In this document: positions 27,925-37,002 of the stretch, piece by piece
Numbering within the stretch: the first letter of the stretch is position 1
Layout of the letters: every line of letters starts with the position of its first letter
Source: Malaciobacter mytili LMG 24559
GTDB lineage: Bacteria; Campylobacterota; Campylobacteria; Campylobacterales; Arcobacteraceae
Direction: 5' to 3'
Assembly: GCF_003346775.1 (NCBI RefSeq)
Contig: NZ_CP031219.1
Span: forward strand, 186,001-250,000
Length of the DNA: 64,000 bases
Notes under the pieces: model-generated
Database searches by the model: none
Seen by the model: only the letters and a program-made list of their open reading frames with translations
What the model was told of the DNA's origin: nothing
Program-made: the position numbers and the translations under genes

Positions 27925-28001
27925 AAATATATCTTAAAATTAATAAGTATATAACTAAAGAACTGTTAAAATTTAGTTTATTAATAATTTAGGAGAGATT
28001 A

Positions 28002-28406
28002 ATGAAAAAGCTGATTGGATTAGTAGGAACACTGTTTTTTGTAATGTTAATTGCAACAGGATGCGGAAGAGGTACAATGGTACATAATGTAGATAATAGT
28101 AGTTATATTGAATCAAAAAATATAACTATGGCACAAGTTGAACAAGCAATTACAAAAGGTGCTATAAGAAAAGGTTGGACAACTAAAAAAATCAAAACTG
28201 GTTTATTAGAATCTAAAGTAAATGTTAGAGGAAAACATTTTGTAATGGTAAATATTGCTTATAATACAAAAGGTTATAAAATTACATATAAAGATAGCCA
28301 AAATATGAATTATAATGCAGAAAACAACACTATTCACAAAAACTATAATAAATGGATAGGAAATTTAGAAAGAAATATTAATTATGAACTTTCTTTACTT
28401 AAATAG
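28002..28406 (+). CDS. Small lipoprotein, tandem copy 1
   Basis: 134-aa lipoprotein with lipobox ATGC (Cys21). The mature part is a single compact domain of unknown function (MAQVEQAITKGAIRKGW, YNTKGYKI, NKWIGNLERNINYEL). It is nearly identical over about 110 residues to the N-terminal half of the next gene, including long stretches of identical DNA, so it is one half of a recent tandem duplication. A good AGGAGA ribosome binding site precedes the ATG. Confidence 0.85.
   Translation: MKKLIGLVGTLFFVMLIATGCGRGTMVHNVDNSSYIESKNITMAQVEQAITKGAIRKGWTTKKIKTGLLESKVNVRGKHFVMVNIAYNTKGYKITYKDSQNMNYNAENNTIHKNYNKWIGNLERNINYELSLLK
28111..28300 (+). repeat. Duplicated coding block, copy A
   Basis: About 190 nt that recur at 28531-28720 (offset 420 nt) with only a few silent or conservative changes. 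The flanking parts of the same genes are more diverged, which suggests gene conversion or a very recent duplication limited by selection on this domain. Confidence 0.8.
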
Positions 28407-28421
28407 TTTTAGGAGAGTGTA

Positions 28422-29381
28422 GTGAAAAAAATATTAAGTCTATTAGGAAGTTTATTTTTTGTATTATTTATTATTACAGGGTGTGGAAAAGGTTCAATAG
28501 TTCAAAATATTGATAATAGCAATTATATTGATGCTAAAAATATAACTATGGCAAAAGTTGAAAAAGCAATTACAAAAGGTGCTATAAGAAAAGGCTGGAC
28601 AACTAAAAAAATCAAAACTGGTTTATTGGAATCTAAAGTAAATGTTAGAGGAAAACATTTTGTAATGGTAAATATTGCTTATAATACAAAAGGTTATAAG
28701 ATAATATATAAAGATAGTCAAAATATGAATTATAATCCACAAGATAATACAATTCATCCAAATTACAATAAATGGATAGGAAACTTAGAAAGAAATATAA
28801 ATTATGAGTTATCATTAATTGGAGTATCTGGAAATAGCAATTCAAGAAATGTAACATCAATTGAAAGTAGTTCTGATACTACAACTATTAATAAATCACA
28901 GTATAAAAGTTCTGGTGAAATTAATACAAATAAAAATGTTATTTACATAAAAGCTATAACTCCTTATGCAAAAAATAATAGAATTGCACAAAATATTAAA
29001 TCTGAGTGTACAATAAATCAACAATTAGCTGAGTTTATTCAAAAATATGCTACAGAACAAGGATTAACTGTTAAGTTTAAAAACAATATAGGTCCAAATG
29101 ATTTATATTTAAATTTACAAATTGATGATGCTATAAGTCAAGGTGGAGCTTTTAGAGGACATGCTAAATTCACAACAATTTCAGGGATTTTAGTAAAAGG
29201 TAAAAAAAGCTATGGTTCATTTAAAGCTGCTAGAGTATCTGGTGGTGGTTTTTGGGGAGCTTACAAGGGTTCTTGTGCTGTTTTAGGAAGAACTGTTGAA
29301 GCTTTAGGAAAAGATGTTGCAACTTGGTTATATAGCCCAATTGATGGTGCTCAATTGGGAGATGTAGGATACCTTAGATAG
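28422..29381 (+). CDS. Two-domain lipoprotein, tandem copy 2
   Basis: 319-aa lipoprotein, GTG start at 28422, lipobox ITGC (Cys21). Residues about 25-130 repeat the domain of the upstream gene. A serine-rich linker (about 133-165) leads to a C-terminal domain (about 170-319) with a GGAFRGHAKF segment and a glycine-rich SGGGFWGAYKGSC region that I do not recognise. The gene follows its short paralogue by 15 nt and shares its promoter. Lipidation site suggests an envelope location. Confidence 0.82.
   Translation: MKKILSLLGSLFFVLFIITGCGKGSIVQNIDNSNYIDAKNITMAKVEKAITKGAIRKGWTTKKIKTGLLESKVNVRGKHFVMVNIAYNTKGYKIIYKDSQNMNYNPQDNTIHPNYNKWIGNLERNINYELSLIGVSGNSNSRNVTSIESSSDTTTINKSQYKSSGEINTNKNVIYIKAITPYAKNNRIAQNIKSECTINQQLAEFIQKYATEQGLTVKFKNNIGPNDLYLNLQIDDAISQGGAFRGHAKFTTISGILVKGKKSYGSFKAARVSGGGFWGAYKGSCAVLGRTVEALGKDVATWLYSPIDGAQLGDVGYLR
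28531..28720 (+). repeat. Duplicated coding block, copy B
   Basis: Second copy of the 190-nt block at 28111-28300, in the same frame inside the longer lipoprotein gene. Confidence 0.8.
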
Positions 29382-29405
29382 CAAAGAGTTTAATTATTTA
29401 TTTGG

Positions 29406-29411
29406 TATAAT
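29406..29411 (+). promoter_or_regulatory. Probable -10 element of the darA operon
   Basis: TATAAT (within GGTATAATATAATATT) 30 nt before the darA TTG start. No clear -35, as usual in this group. It would drive the left, plus-strand arm of the pigment cluster. Confidence 0.5.
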
Positions 29412-29441
29412 ATAATATTTTTTAATATAAAGAGAGAAAAT

Positions 29442-30395
29442 TTGAAGAAAAAAGTATTAGTTATATCATATTCTCAAACTGGACAACTAACAAAGTTAAT
29501 ACAAAGTGTAATAAATCCTTTAATGGGGGATGAGAATATTGAGGTTTTTATAAAAGAGATAAAACCTTTAAAAGCATATCCTTTCCCTTGGGATTTTATT
29601 ACTTTTATGGACTGTTTCCCTGAGTCAGTTTATTTAGATCCTCCTAAAATTGAAAATATTGAAGATGATAATGAATATGATTTAATTATTTTGCCATATC
29701 AAGTATGGTTTTTATCTCCATCTTTACCAATTACTGCATTTTTAAAAAGTGATTATGCAAAAAGAAAGTTAAAAGGTAAACCTGTTATAACTCTTATTGG
29801 TTGTAGAAATATGTGGGTTATGGCACAAGAAAAAGTTAAGTTGCTACTAAATGAAATTGGTGCTAAATTAATAGATAATATTGTATTAATTGACCAAGGT
29901 AACTCTTTAGCAACTTTTGTAACTACTCCTAGATGGATGCTAACTGGAAAGACAGATAGTTTATGGGGACTTTTCCCAAAAGCAGGGATAAGTCAAAGGG
30001 AAATTGAAGATGCAAAAAGATTTGGTAAAGCTATAAAAAAAGCTCTTTATGCAAATAAAGAAAAAGAGTTTTCTTCAATGTGTCATGGATTAAAAGCTGT
30101 AAATGTTGATGTAAAACTAATAAAAAGTGAACAAATTGCAACAAAAAGCTTTAAAATTTGGGGAAAACTTATAAGAAAAATAGGTCCACAAGGAAGCCCT
30201 AAACGAAGACCTATTGTAATGTTATATGTGGTATTTTTACTTTTAATTATATTAACAATTGTACCTATAAATATGATAATACAAACAATAATAAGAAAAA
30301 TAAATAAACAAAAAGTTTTAAAACAAAAAGAGTTTTATGAACTTCCATCTGGAAATGGTGATTATAGAATGAAGGATTTTTTTAGGAATGAATAA
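29442..30395 (+). CDS. darA: DarA-like dialkylresorcinol condensing enzyme
   Basis: 317-aa protein with an N-terminal flavodoxin-like fold (ISYSQTGQLTKL near residue 8) and a hydrophobic segment near 260-283. DarA joins two chains and aromatises them with DarB to give dialkylresorcinol or cyclohexanedione precursors. The pairing with an overlapping KAS III gene is the hallmark of dar loci. TTG start at 29442 behind AGAGAG. The stop lies within the darB start region (8-nt overlap). Confidence 0.85.
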   Translation: MKKKVLVISYSQTGQLTKLIQSVINPLMGDENIEVFIKEIKPLKAYPFPWDFITFMDCFPESVYLDPPKIENIEDDNEYDLIILPYQVWFLSPSLPITAFLKSDYAKRKLKGKPVITLIGCRNMWVMAQEKVKLLLNEIGAKLIDNIVLIDQGNSLATFVTTPRWMLTGKTDSLWGLFPKAGISQREIEDAKRFGKAIKKALYANKEKEFSSMCHGLKAVNVDVKLIKSEQIATKSFKIWGKLIRKIGPQGSPKRRPIVMLYVVFLLLIILTIVPINMIIQTIIRKINKQKVLKQKEFYELPSGNGDYRMKDFFRNE

Positions 30396-31527
30396 AGTTT
30401 ATATAAATAATATACAAAAATTTATGCCAAATGAACCAGTTTCAAATAATGAAATGGAAGAGTATTTGGGATTTATTGGTGGAAAAAAATCAAAAGCAAA
30501 AAGTATTGTTTTGCGAAGTAATGGAATAAAAAGAAGATTTTATGTTCTTGAAAAAAATACTTTAAAACCACTTTTTACAAATGCACAAATAACTGCAAAT
30601 GCAGTTAAGAAACTTGAAAACGATAATTTTAAGCTTGAAAAATTAGAAGCTTTATCATGTGGGACAACTTCTCCTGATCAATTAATGCCTGGACATACTT
30701 TAATGGTTCAAGGGGAATTAGGAATTAATAAAATTGAAACAATTAGTGCTTCTGGTATTTGTCTTAGTGGTATAAATGCATTAAAATACATCTATTATGG
30801 GATTAAAGCAGGAGAGCTAAATAATGGTGTTTCTACAGGTTCAGAAACTTCATCAATGGTTTTAAATTCAAGAAATTTTAAAGAAGAATCTGATTATAGA
30901 GAACTTGAAAATAATCCTGGAATTGAGTTTGAAAAAGATTTTCTAAGATGGATGCTTTCTGATGGTGCTGGAGCAATGCTTTTAGAAAATAAACCAAATA
31001 AAGATAAATTATCATTGGAAATAAAATGGATTGATATTTTATCTTATGCAGGGGAAATGCCTATATGTATGTATAGTGGCTGCGAAGTTGATGAAAATAA
31101 TACTACTACTTCGTGGAGAGCTTTTGAGCAACAAGAAGTAATGAATAAATCACTTTTATCAATAAGACAAAATGTTAAGCTATTAAATGAAAATATTATT
31201 GAATACACAGTTACAAAACCCATAAAAGAGATTTTAGAAAAAAGAGATATAAAAGAAGAAGAGATAACATATTTTGTTCCCCATTATTCTTCAACATTTT
31301 TTAGACAAAAAGTATATGAAGGAATGAAAGAGGGTGGATTGGAAATACCTTTTGAAAAATGGTTTACTAATCTTACAGAGTTTGGAAATACAGGAAGTGC
31401 TTCTATTTATATTATGCTTGAAGAGTTATTTAATACAAATAGATTGAAAAAAGGTGATAAATTACTTTGTTATATTCCTGAAAGTGGAAGATTTTCTACA
31501 GCATTTATGTTTTTAGAAGTTGTTTAA
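30388..31527 (+). CDS. darB: DarB-like ketosynthase (KAS III type)
   Basis: 379-aa FabH-like ketosynthase forming the second C-C bond in dialkylresorcinol assembly. The catalytic triad is complete: Cys125 in SGICLSG, His299 in VPHYSS and Asn334 in FGNTGSAS. Overlaps darA by 8 nt and the next gene by 1 nt (TAATG). In the hybrid pathway one of its substrates should be the aryl polyene chain made by the rest of the cluster and the other a 3-oxoacyl thioester; which is inferred. Confidence 0.88.
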   Translation: MNKVYINNIQKFMPNEPVSNNEMEEYLGFIGGKKSKAKSIVLRSNGIKRRFYVLEKNTLKPLFTNAQITANAVKKLENDNFKLEKLEALSCGTTSPDQLMPGHTLMVQGELGINKIETISASGICLSGINALKYIYYGIKAGELNNGVSTGSETSSMVLNSRNFKEESDYRELENNPGIEFEKDFLRWMLSDGAGAMLLENKPNKDKLSLEIKWIDILSYAGEMPICMYSGCEVDENNTTTSWRAFEQQEVMNKSLLSIRQNVKLLNENIIEYTVTKPIKEILEKRDIKEEEITYFVPHYSSTFFRQKVYEGMKEGGLEIPFEKWFTNLTEFGNTGSASIYIMLEELFNTNRLKKGDKLLCYIPESGRFSTAFMFLEVV

Positions 31528-31922
31528 TGGAAAAAATAGATATACCTCAAGAAGAAAATAAAATCTTAGAAGGTCATAGAAAAGTAATGTATGTTTCAGA
31601 TGAAAAAGGAGAGTTTCATACTGAAAATTATGGAAGTAGTGTAGAAGAATTTGCTACAAAAACTGCAGTTGAAGAGTTTGATTTATTGGCTAAAGAGAGC
31701 TTAAAAAAAATACAATTAAATGAAGCTTCTCCTATTGAATATTATATGTATAAAAATAGAATGGATTTTCCAACACTAGTAAGTGTAGTAGGAATGTTTT
31801 CTTTTAGAGTAAAAAGACATTTAAAAATGAAAAATTTCAAAAAATTAAGTGATAAAATTTTAAATAGATATTGTGAAGCTTTTAATATCTCTTTAGAAGA
31901 ATTAAAAGGTTTTAAAGTATGA
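31527..31922 (+). CDS. Conserved small protein of dar clusters
   Basis: 131-aa soluble protein with no membrane segment and no domain I can name. It begins IDIPQEENKILEGHRKVMYV and has a helical, basic C-terminal half. It is translationally coupled to darB (TAATG) and to the BtrH_N-like gene (ATGA), so it must act with them. Small proteins of similar N-terminal style sit next to darB in Bacteroidota pigment clusters, from memory. Function unknown. Confidence 0.75.
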   Translation: MEKIDIPQEENKILEGHRKVMYVSDEKGEFHTENYGSSVEEFATKTAVEEFDLLAKESLKKIQLNEASPIEYYMYKNRMDFPTLVSVVGMFSFRVKRHLKMKNFKKLSDKILNRYCEAFNISLEELKGFKV

Positions 31923-32908
31923 ATAAAGAGTTTGAACATTCACAGTTTGCCCATTGTGAGAGTGGTACAATTTCAACTCTTTTAACAAGTTATGGTTTAA
32001 AAATTAGTGAGCCTATGGCTTTTGGAATTACAAGTTGTCTTTCTTTTGTATATCTTCCTTTTATAAAAATTAGTAATATGCCTCTTATTGCATATAGACA
32101 AATGCCAAAAAATATTATAAATAGAATATCAAAAGTTTTAAATATTAAAATGGAAAAGAGAAAATATAAAGACCCAATAAAAGCAAATGAAGAGTTATCA
32201 AAGCTAATAAATCAAAATCATTTAGTAGGTCTTCAAACTTCTGTTTTTTATCTTCCTTATTTTCCAAAGGATATGAGATTTCATTTTAATGCACATAATT
32301 TAATGGTATATAAAAAAGAAGGAAATGAATATTTTATTTCAGATCCTGTATTTGAAGATATTGTAAAGTGTGATGAAAAAGAATTAACAAAAGCTAGATT
32401 TGCCAAAGGAATTTTTGCACCAAAAGGGTTTTTATATTATCCAAAACAGATACCTACAAATATAGATTTTGAAAAGATAATAAAAAAAGCTATTAAGAAA
32501 AATGCAAATTCATTACTTACACCTTTTCCTTATGCTGGAGTTAAAGGAATGAGAAAGTTAGCAAAAAGTATTGCTTTATTAAAACTTGATAATAATGAAA
32601 GATATATAAAAAACTTTTTAACACATATTGTTAGAATGCAAGAAGAAATAGGTACTGGTGGCGGAGGTTTTAGATTTTTGTATGCAGCTTTTTTACAAGA
32701 ATCAAAAAAATATAATTTAGATGAAAACCTTTTAGAAGAAGCTTCAACTTTATTTGTTAAATCTGGAAATACCTTAAGAGAGTTTGCTTTATTATGTGTT
32801 GAATCAAGTAGAAATTTAGATAAATTTAATCCTGAAAAAATCTCAGAGAAATTAATTGAAGCTTCAAAATATGAAGAAGAAGCTTCAAAACTTTTAAAAA
32901 GAGTCTAA
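31919..32908 (+). CDS. BtrH N-terminal domain-like protein
   Basis: 329-aa protein whose first part (about 5-150) has HCESGTISTLL and a later FHFNAHNLMVY / ISDPVF pattern, the Cys-His-Asp arrangement of papain-like BtrH_N/DUF4872 acyltransferases that move acyl groups off carrier proteins. The rest is helical. Last gene of the dar arm, overlapping its neighbour by 4 nt. It could release or transfer the finished acyl chain; this is inference. Ends at a shared terminator. Confidence 0.72.
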   Translation: MNKEFEHSQFAHCESGTISTLLTSYGLKISEPMAFGITSCLSFVYLPFIKISNMPLIAYRQMPKNIINRISKVLNIKMEKRKYKDPIKANEELSKLINQNHLVGLQTSVFYLPYFPKDMRFHFNAHNLMVYKKEGNEYFISDPVFEDIVKCDEKELTKARFAKGIFAPKGFLYYPKQIPTNIDFEKIIKKAIKKNANSLLTPFPYAGVKGMRKLAKSIALLKLDNNERYIKNFLTHIVRMQEEIGTGGGGFRFLYAAFLQESKKYNLDENLLEEASTLFVKSGNTLREFALLCVESSRNLDKFNPEKISEKLIEASKYEEEASKLLKRV

Positions 32909-32921
32909 GAGGACTCTTTTT
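32896..32921. terminator. Bidirectional terminator ending the dar arm
   Basis: 10-bp stem AAAAAGAGTC / GACTCTTTTT with a 6-nt loop containing the stop codon region of the upstream gene. It separates the convergent BtrH_N-like and lipoprotein genes. Confidence 0.82.
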
Positions 32922-33534
32922 ATTCTTCAATTAGTTTTAAATTATTGTTTTCAAAAACAAATTTTTCAGAGTTATGTTTTGTTTTCCAATAATACCAAGA
33001 ATTTGATGATAGTGTTCTTGTTTTGTGTTCTGGTGGAAAGCCCCTTGCAAATATAACTTCTTCTTTACTCATCCCTAGTTTAAATATAGCATTTTTTATA
33101 GCTTCTTTATTTTCAAGATTTTCTAAATCTACTTTACTTAAAGCAAAAGTTCTTTTAAAAAGCTGTTCTAAAGTTCTATGTTTACTATGTTTTGTTCTTA
33201 CATAAGCATATAGTTTGTCATTATGTTCAAAAAAGATTTTATTTGTATCTAGTTTTACGATTTTTATTTGTGAGTTTATTGGTAGAAGCTTACCATAATT
33301 ATAGTTAGTAGATGCAATAGTATAATCAGAAGCAAAAGGAATATTCCCTTCATTGAAAGATCTATTATTTGATACACTATCATAAGTGGGTTTTTCTTCA
33401 AACCACATATTAACTTGTGTATAATATGTTTTCTTTAAAGCATCATTTTCAAGGGATACTTTAGAGTTTTTGCTACAAGCAGAAAATAGTAATAAACTTA
33501 AAAGTACTAAAATACTAAGAGATAAATTTTTCAT
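32920..33534 (-). CDS. Lipoprotein with SmpA/BamE-like C-terminus
   Basis: 204-aa lipoprotein, lipobox LFSAC (Cys20). The C-terminal part (about 145-204) with KLGMSKEEVIFARGFPPEHKTR and SWYYWK resembles the SmpA/OmlA (BamE-like) fold. It is a single minus-strand gene lying between the two arms of the pigment cluster and may be unrelated to it or may help outer-membrane placement. The upstream gene of the minus operon ends 51 nt before its start. Confidence 0.7.
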   Translation of the reverse strand: MKNLSLSILVLLSLLLFSACSKNSKVSLENDALKKTYYTQVNMWFEEKPTYDSVSNNRSFNEGNIPFASDYTIASTNYNYGKLLPINSQIKIVKLDTNKIFFEHNDKLYAYVRTKHSKHRTLEQLFKRTFALSKVDLENLENKEAIKNAIFKLGMSKEEVIFARGFPPEHKTRTLSSNSWYYWKTKHNSEKFVFENNNLKLIEE

Positions 33535-33584
33535 AAATAGACCTTTTTATTTTCATTATATAATAAAAATCTATTAAATTGTAA

Positions 33585-34415
33585 TTAAATAGTAATATAA
33601 ATAACAATAAATTTATTATTTATATCTTTTGCAATATGAGCAAGTTTGCCTTTATGCTTTAAAAGTTCAAAAAAACTTAAAGCTCCATCACAACCAAAAA
33701 AATCATCTGAAGACAGTAGTTTATTATCTTTTAAAAAATTTTTTAGTTCTTCATCAAATAAAGCATGAAAATTAAGTGAAATTATTGAGTTTTTTAAATT
33801 GAAACTATTTTTAAATTCTAAAAAATTTGAATATTCACAAATATCATCTATTTTGGCTAAGGCATTTACAGGATTATTATTGGCATAAAGCCACAAACTG
33901 CCATCTTTTGGGTTTTTATTAAAAAATTCAGGAAGATAAGTTTTATACTCTTTTATATTTTCTAAAGATTCATCCACTGCCCCAACTAATACATTTGTAA
34001 CTTCATTTATCTCTAAATCAAATTTTGAAAGTTGTAAGGCTTTTTCAAAAGAGAAATTTTTACTTGTAATAACCATATTTTTGCCATTTGCATTAATAGC
34101 TTTTGAAACATAAAAACTAACATTATTAGTATTTATATTTAAAAAATCAAAAGGCATAATCATATTATTGGGTTCATTAACTATACTTAAAACCTTATCC
34201 ACATCACTAATTGGACCAGATTCTGTTGCTACATATATTCCTATATTATCTTCTAAAGAGATGTCTTTTGTGCATAATAAAGCTCCATAAACAGCTAAAA
34301 TATTAAACTTACTAGATCTTCTTAGGTTTATAGAAGATAGCTTTTTTAATTCATCTCTATACTCTTTTATTTGTTTATTGCTATTTAAGATATTTGATAT
34401 TGAGTGAATATACAT
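33585..34415 (-). CDS. Degenerate ketosynthase-like protein
   Basis: 276-aa protein with thiolase-fold features (ESGPISDVDKVLSI, then LVGAVDES) but without the active-site TACSS cysteine and without the second-half histidine motifs; the equivalent region reads VITSKNFSFEKAL. It is therefore a catalytically silent KS partner, like a chain-length factor. It directly follows the complete ketosynthase (1 nt gap) and would form a heterodimer with it. Last gene of the 14-gene minus operon. Confidence 0.7.
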   Translation of the reverse strand: MYIHSISNILNSNKQIKEYRDELKKLSSINLRRSSKFNILAVYGALLCTKDISLEDNIGIYVATESGPISDVDKVLSIVNEPNNMIMPFDFLNINTNNVSFYVSKAINANGKNMVITSKNFSFEKALQLSKFDLEINEVTNVLVGAVDESLENIKEYKTYLPEFFNKNPKDGSLWLYANNNPVNALAKIDDICEYSNFLEFKNSFNLKNSIISLNFHALFDEELKNFLKDNKLLSSDDFFGCDGALSFFELLKHKGKLAHIAKDINNKFIVIYITI

Positions 34416-34416
34416 C

Positions 34417-35568
34417 CTAATCCTTATTACTTAAAATAATAGAAGTATTATTTCCACCAAAAGCCACAAAATTAAATAAAAAAGTTGCATTTTTTAAATA
34501 AGGAAGATTTTGTTCTAAAGGAGTAAAAACTACATCTTCTGCTGGTGTTTCAAATCCAAAAGTAGCAGGTAAAAATCCACTTTTTAATGAATATATCATT
34601 AAAACTATTTCATTTGTACCACAAGCACCTAAAGTATGACCAATTGTAGGTTTTAAGGCAGTAACCTTTGTAGTTTGATTATATTTTTCAAATAAAAGCT
34701 TAATTGCTTTAGCTTCTGAAAGGTTATTATTTTCACTTCCTGTTGCATGGGCTTTAATACAATCAATATCTTTTAATTGTAAATTTGAAGCTTTTAAAGC
34801 TTGATTCATTGTATTAAAAATAGGTATTCCTGATGGGTTACTTGTAGTTTCAGAATAGTTATCACAAATATTTGAAGAACTTAAATATTTAAAATCAAAG
34901 TCAGTTTTCTTTTTTGAATCTAAAATAACAGCAGAACAGGCTTCTCCTAAAATTATTCCATCACTATTTTTATCAAAAGGTCTATAAACTTTATTTTTTG
35001 ATAAAAGCATTAATGATGAAAAACCACCATATGTTGAACTATTATATAATTCAATTCCAATTACAATGGCTCTTTTTATCTTTTTTGTTTGTATTAATTT
35101 TGAGGCATAACAAAGGGCATTAGCACTAGAAGTACAAGCTGTTGTAAAAAGAATTGATTTATATTTTGAATCAATAAGTTCTTCAATATATTCACCAATT
35201 GAACCATTCCCAATATCTTTAAAGGCTAAGGAGCTTTTATTATTTAAAAATGAGTTTCTATACTCTTCATTTGAAGACATTTCCATAGAAGTTGAACCTA
35301 TAAAGATATGTAACTCTTTTTGTTCTTCTTTTGATAGCTTTGCATCTTTTATTGCATCAAAAATTACTTTTTTTAATATAGTTTTATATTTCTCTTCGGC
35401 ACTTATAAAATCGAAATTACTTATTGCATAAAAAAGGTTATCTTTAAAAATATTTTCTAAATTTTTAATATAACTTTCTTGTGTTAAATTTTTTAAATTT
35501 GTAGAGATTTCTTTAAAATTATCTCCCATATTACAAATAAGTGAAGTTCCAATTATATATGAATTCAA
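34417..35568 (-). CDS. Beta-ketoacyl-ACP synthase (FabF type), minus arm
   Basis: 383-aa KAS II-type ketosynthase with the full Cys-His-His triad: Cys145 (TTACTSSANAL), His274 (KAHATG) and His311 (TIGHTLGACG). It would extend the aryl polyene chain by malonyl condensation, or prime it. TTG start at 35568, 2 nt after the ACP stop. It is paired with the degenerate partner downstream and the ACP upstream. A second such set lies on the opposite strand at 47720-49711. Confidence 0.9.
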   Translation of the reverse strand: MNSYIIGTSLICNMGDNFKEISTNLKNLTQESYIKNLENIFKDNLFYAISNFDFISAEEKYKTILKKVIFDAIKDAKLSKEEQKELHIFIGSTSMEMSSNEEYRNSFLNNKSSLAFKDIGNGSIGEYIEELIDSKYKSILFTTACTSSANALCYASKLIQTKKIKRAIVIGIELYNSSTYGGFSSLMLLSKNKVYRPFDKNSDGIILGEACSAVILDSKKKTDFDFKYLSSSNICDNYSETTSNPSGIPIFNTMNQALKASNLQLKDIDCIKAHATGSENNNLSEAKAIKLLFEKYNQTTKVTALKPTIGHTLGACGTNEIVLMIYSLKSGFLPATFGFETPAEDVVFTPLEQNLPYLKNATFLFNFVAFGGNNTSIILSNKD

Positions 35569-35570
35569 AT

Positions 35571-35837
35571 CTACTCCGGTTGTATATGATCTGCTAAAGT
35601 ATTAATTGATGCCATAATTTTTCTTAGTTTTTTACTATCATTTGCATCAATACCATATTTTTTATGAAGTGCCATAGAGATTTGTAAAGCATCCATTGAA
35701 TCCAATTCTAACTTTGTATCACTACCAAATAAAATTTCATCATCAGATATTTCTTGGGGTTCTATATCCTTATCACACTCTTCAATAATTAGTTGTTTTA
35801 ATTCTAGTTTTAATGCTTCATCTTGTGAACCTATCAA
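35571..35837 (-). CDS. Acyl carrier protein, minus arm
   Basis: 88-aa acidic carrier protein. The phosphopantetheine attachment Ser47 lies in LDSMDALQI. The N-terminal helix and SDDEILFGSDTKLELDS loop are typical of aryl-polyene ACPs. TTG start at 35837, immediately after the permease stop. It likely serves the adjacent ketosynthase pair. Confidence 0.88.
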   Translation of the reverse strand: MIGSQDEALKLELKQLIIEECDKDIEPQEISDDEILFGSDTKLELDSMDALQISMALHKKYGIDANDSKKLRKIMASINTLADHIQPE

Positions 35838-35838
35838 T

Positions 35839-37002
35839 CTAACTCCTCTTTTTTAATAATATATAAGCTATAACTAAACAAATTATAGCGAAAAATAACA
35901 TTCTATATACATAACTTGAAATATCAGAAAAGTCTCCACCTCTTACAAAAACCTCTAAAAAACTCTCTAAAGCCCAAGACATTGGTGAGAAATTAGTTGC
36001 TTCTTGCATAAACTGTGGCATTACAAATTTAGGGACCATAATCCCCCCAAGTGCAGCTAAAATAATATTTGAAACTCCCCCATAAGTTGTTGCTTCTTCT
36101 GTAGTTTTACTAATATTTGCAATTAGTAAAGCAAAAGAAATAGAAGAGATACTTACAATACTCGAAACTAAAAATATCATAGAATAATTTCCTAAAATCT
36201 CAAGCTTATCTCCTCCTAGCAAAGGAACTATATATATACCAACTAAAATCATAAAAATAACTTGTATTTGATTTATTAGGTAATAAGGAAAAATTTTACT
36301 TATTAAGATGGGTAAAAGTGATACGTTTATACTTCTTATTCTATTAATTGTTCCAAAGTTTTTTTCATTTATAAAAGTATTTGAAATAGGAATTAAGATA
36401 AAAAACATAGAAAATACTAACCAAGCTGGAACACTTTGTTGTACAGAAGTTGGTTTTAATACTATATTTTCATTTTTATAAATAATATTTGTGTCTATAA
36501 CTTCATTTAAATTTGTAAGTGTTTTTGAATCTATATTTTGCATAGATAAAAACTCTTTTAAGATTGTTGTTTTTGAAGAATTTACAATCAAACTTTTTAA
36601 AAGTTCAATTTTTTGTTGTTGGGAGTCTGGTTTTGTAAATATTTCTATTTTAAACTCTTTATCATTATTTTTAATTTTATCTAAATATAAAGAGTCAATT
36701 GAAATAATAAAATCATAATTTTTATCATATAAAAGCTCTTTTGTGTCTTCTTTTATAAGTTGATATTTTGTTTCAAAAAAGCTACTATTATTAATGTCAC
36801 TAATTAATGTTTGTATTTTTTCATTATTTTCTTTAGTAATAATTGCTACTTTTAATTTCACATCAATAGTATTTGAATAGCTATTTTTAAGTGCCAAAGA
36901 CATAATTAAAATAAAAAGAGTAGGCATTATAAAAAGCACTAATAGAGCATGAATATCTCTAAAGATTAAGGTAAATTCTTTTTTTAGTAAATATTTAAAC
37001 AT
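35839..37002 (-). CDS. ABC-2 type transporter permease
   Basis: 387-aa membrane protein: one N-terminal helix (about 20-40), a large soluble loop (about 45-185) and five to six C-terminal helices (about 190-385), the DrrB/YhfI-like ABC-2 layout. It overlaps the ATPase gene by 1 nt (TAATG). Together they form an export system presumably for the pigment, its precursor or a lipid needed to anchor it. Cargo is not shown by sequence. Confidence 0.88.
   Translation of the reverse strand: MFKYLLKKEFTLIFRDIHALLVLFIMPTLFILIMSLALKNSYSNTIDVKLKVAIITKENNEKIQTLISDINNSSFFETKYQLIKEDTKELLYDKNYDFIISIDSLYLDKIKNNDKEFKIEIFTKPDSQQQKIELLKSLIVNSSKTTILKEFLSMQNIDSKTLTNLNEVIDTNIIYKNENIVLKPTSVQQSVPAWLVFSMFFILIPISNTFINEKNFGTINRIRSINVSLLPILISKIFPYYLINQIQVIFMILVGIYIVPLLGGDKLEILGNYSMIFLVSSIVSISSISFALLIANISKTTEEATTYGGVSNIILAALGGIMVPKFVMPQFMQEATNFSPMSWALESFLEVFVRGGDFSDISSYVYRMLFFAIICLVIAYILLKKRS

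Noticed and set aside
28111-28720. Mobile element or CRISPR-like repeat
   Set aside because: The two copies lie within reading frames as part of paralogous lipoproteins; no transposase or spacer pattern.
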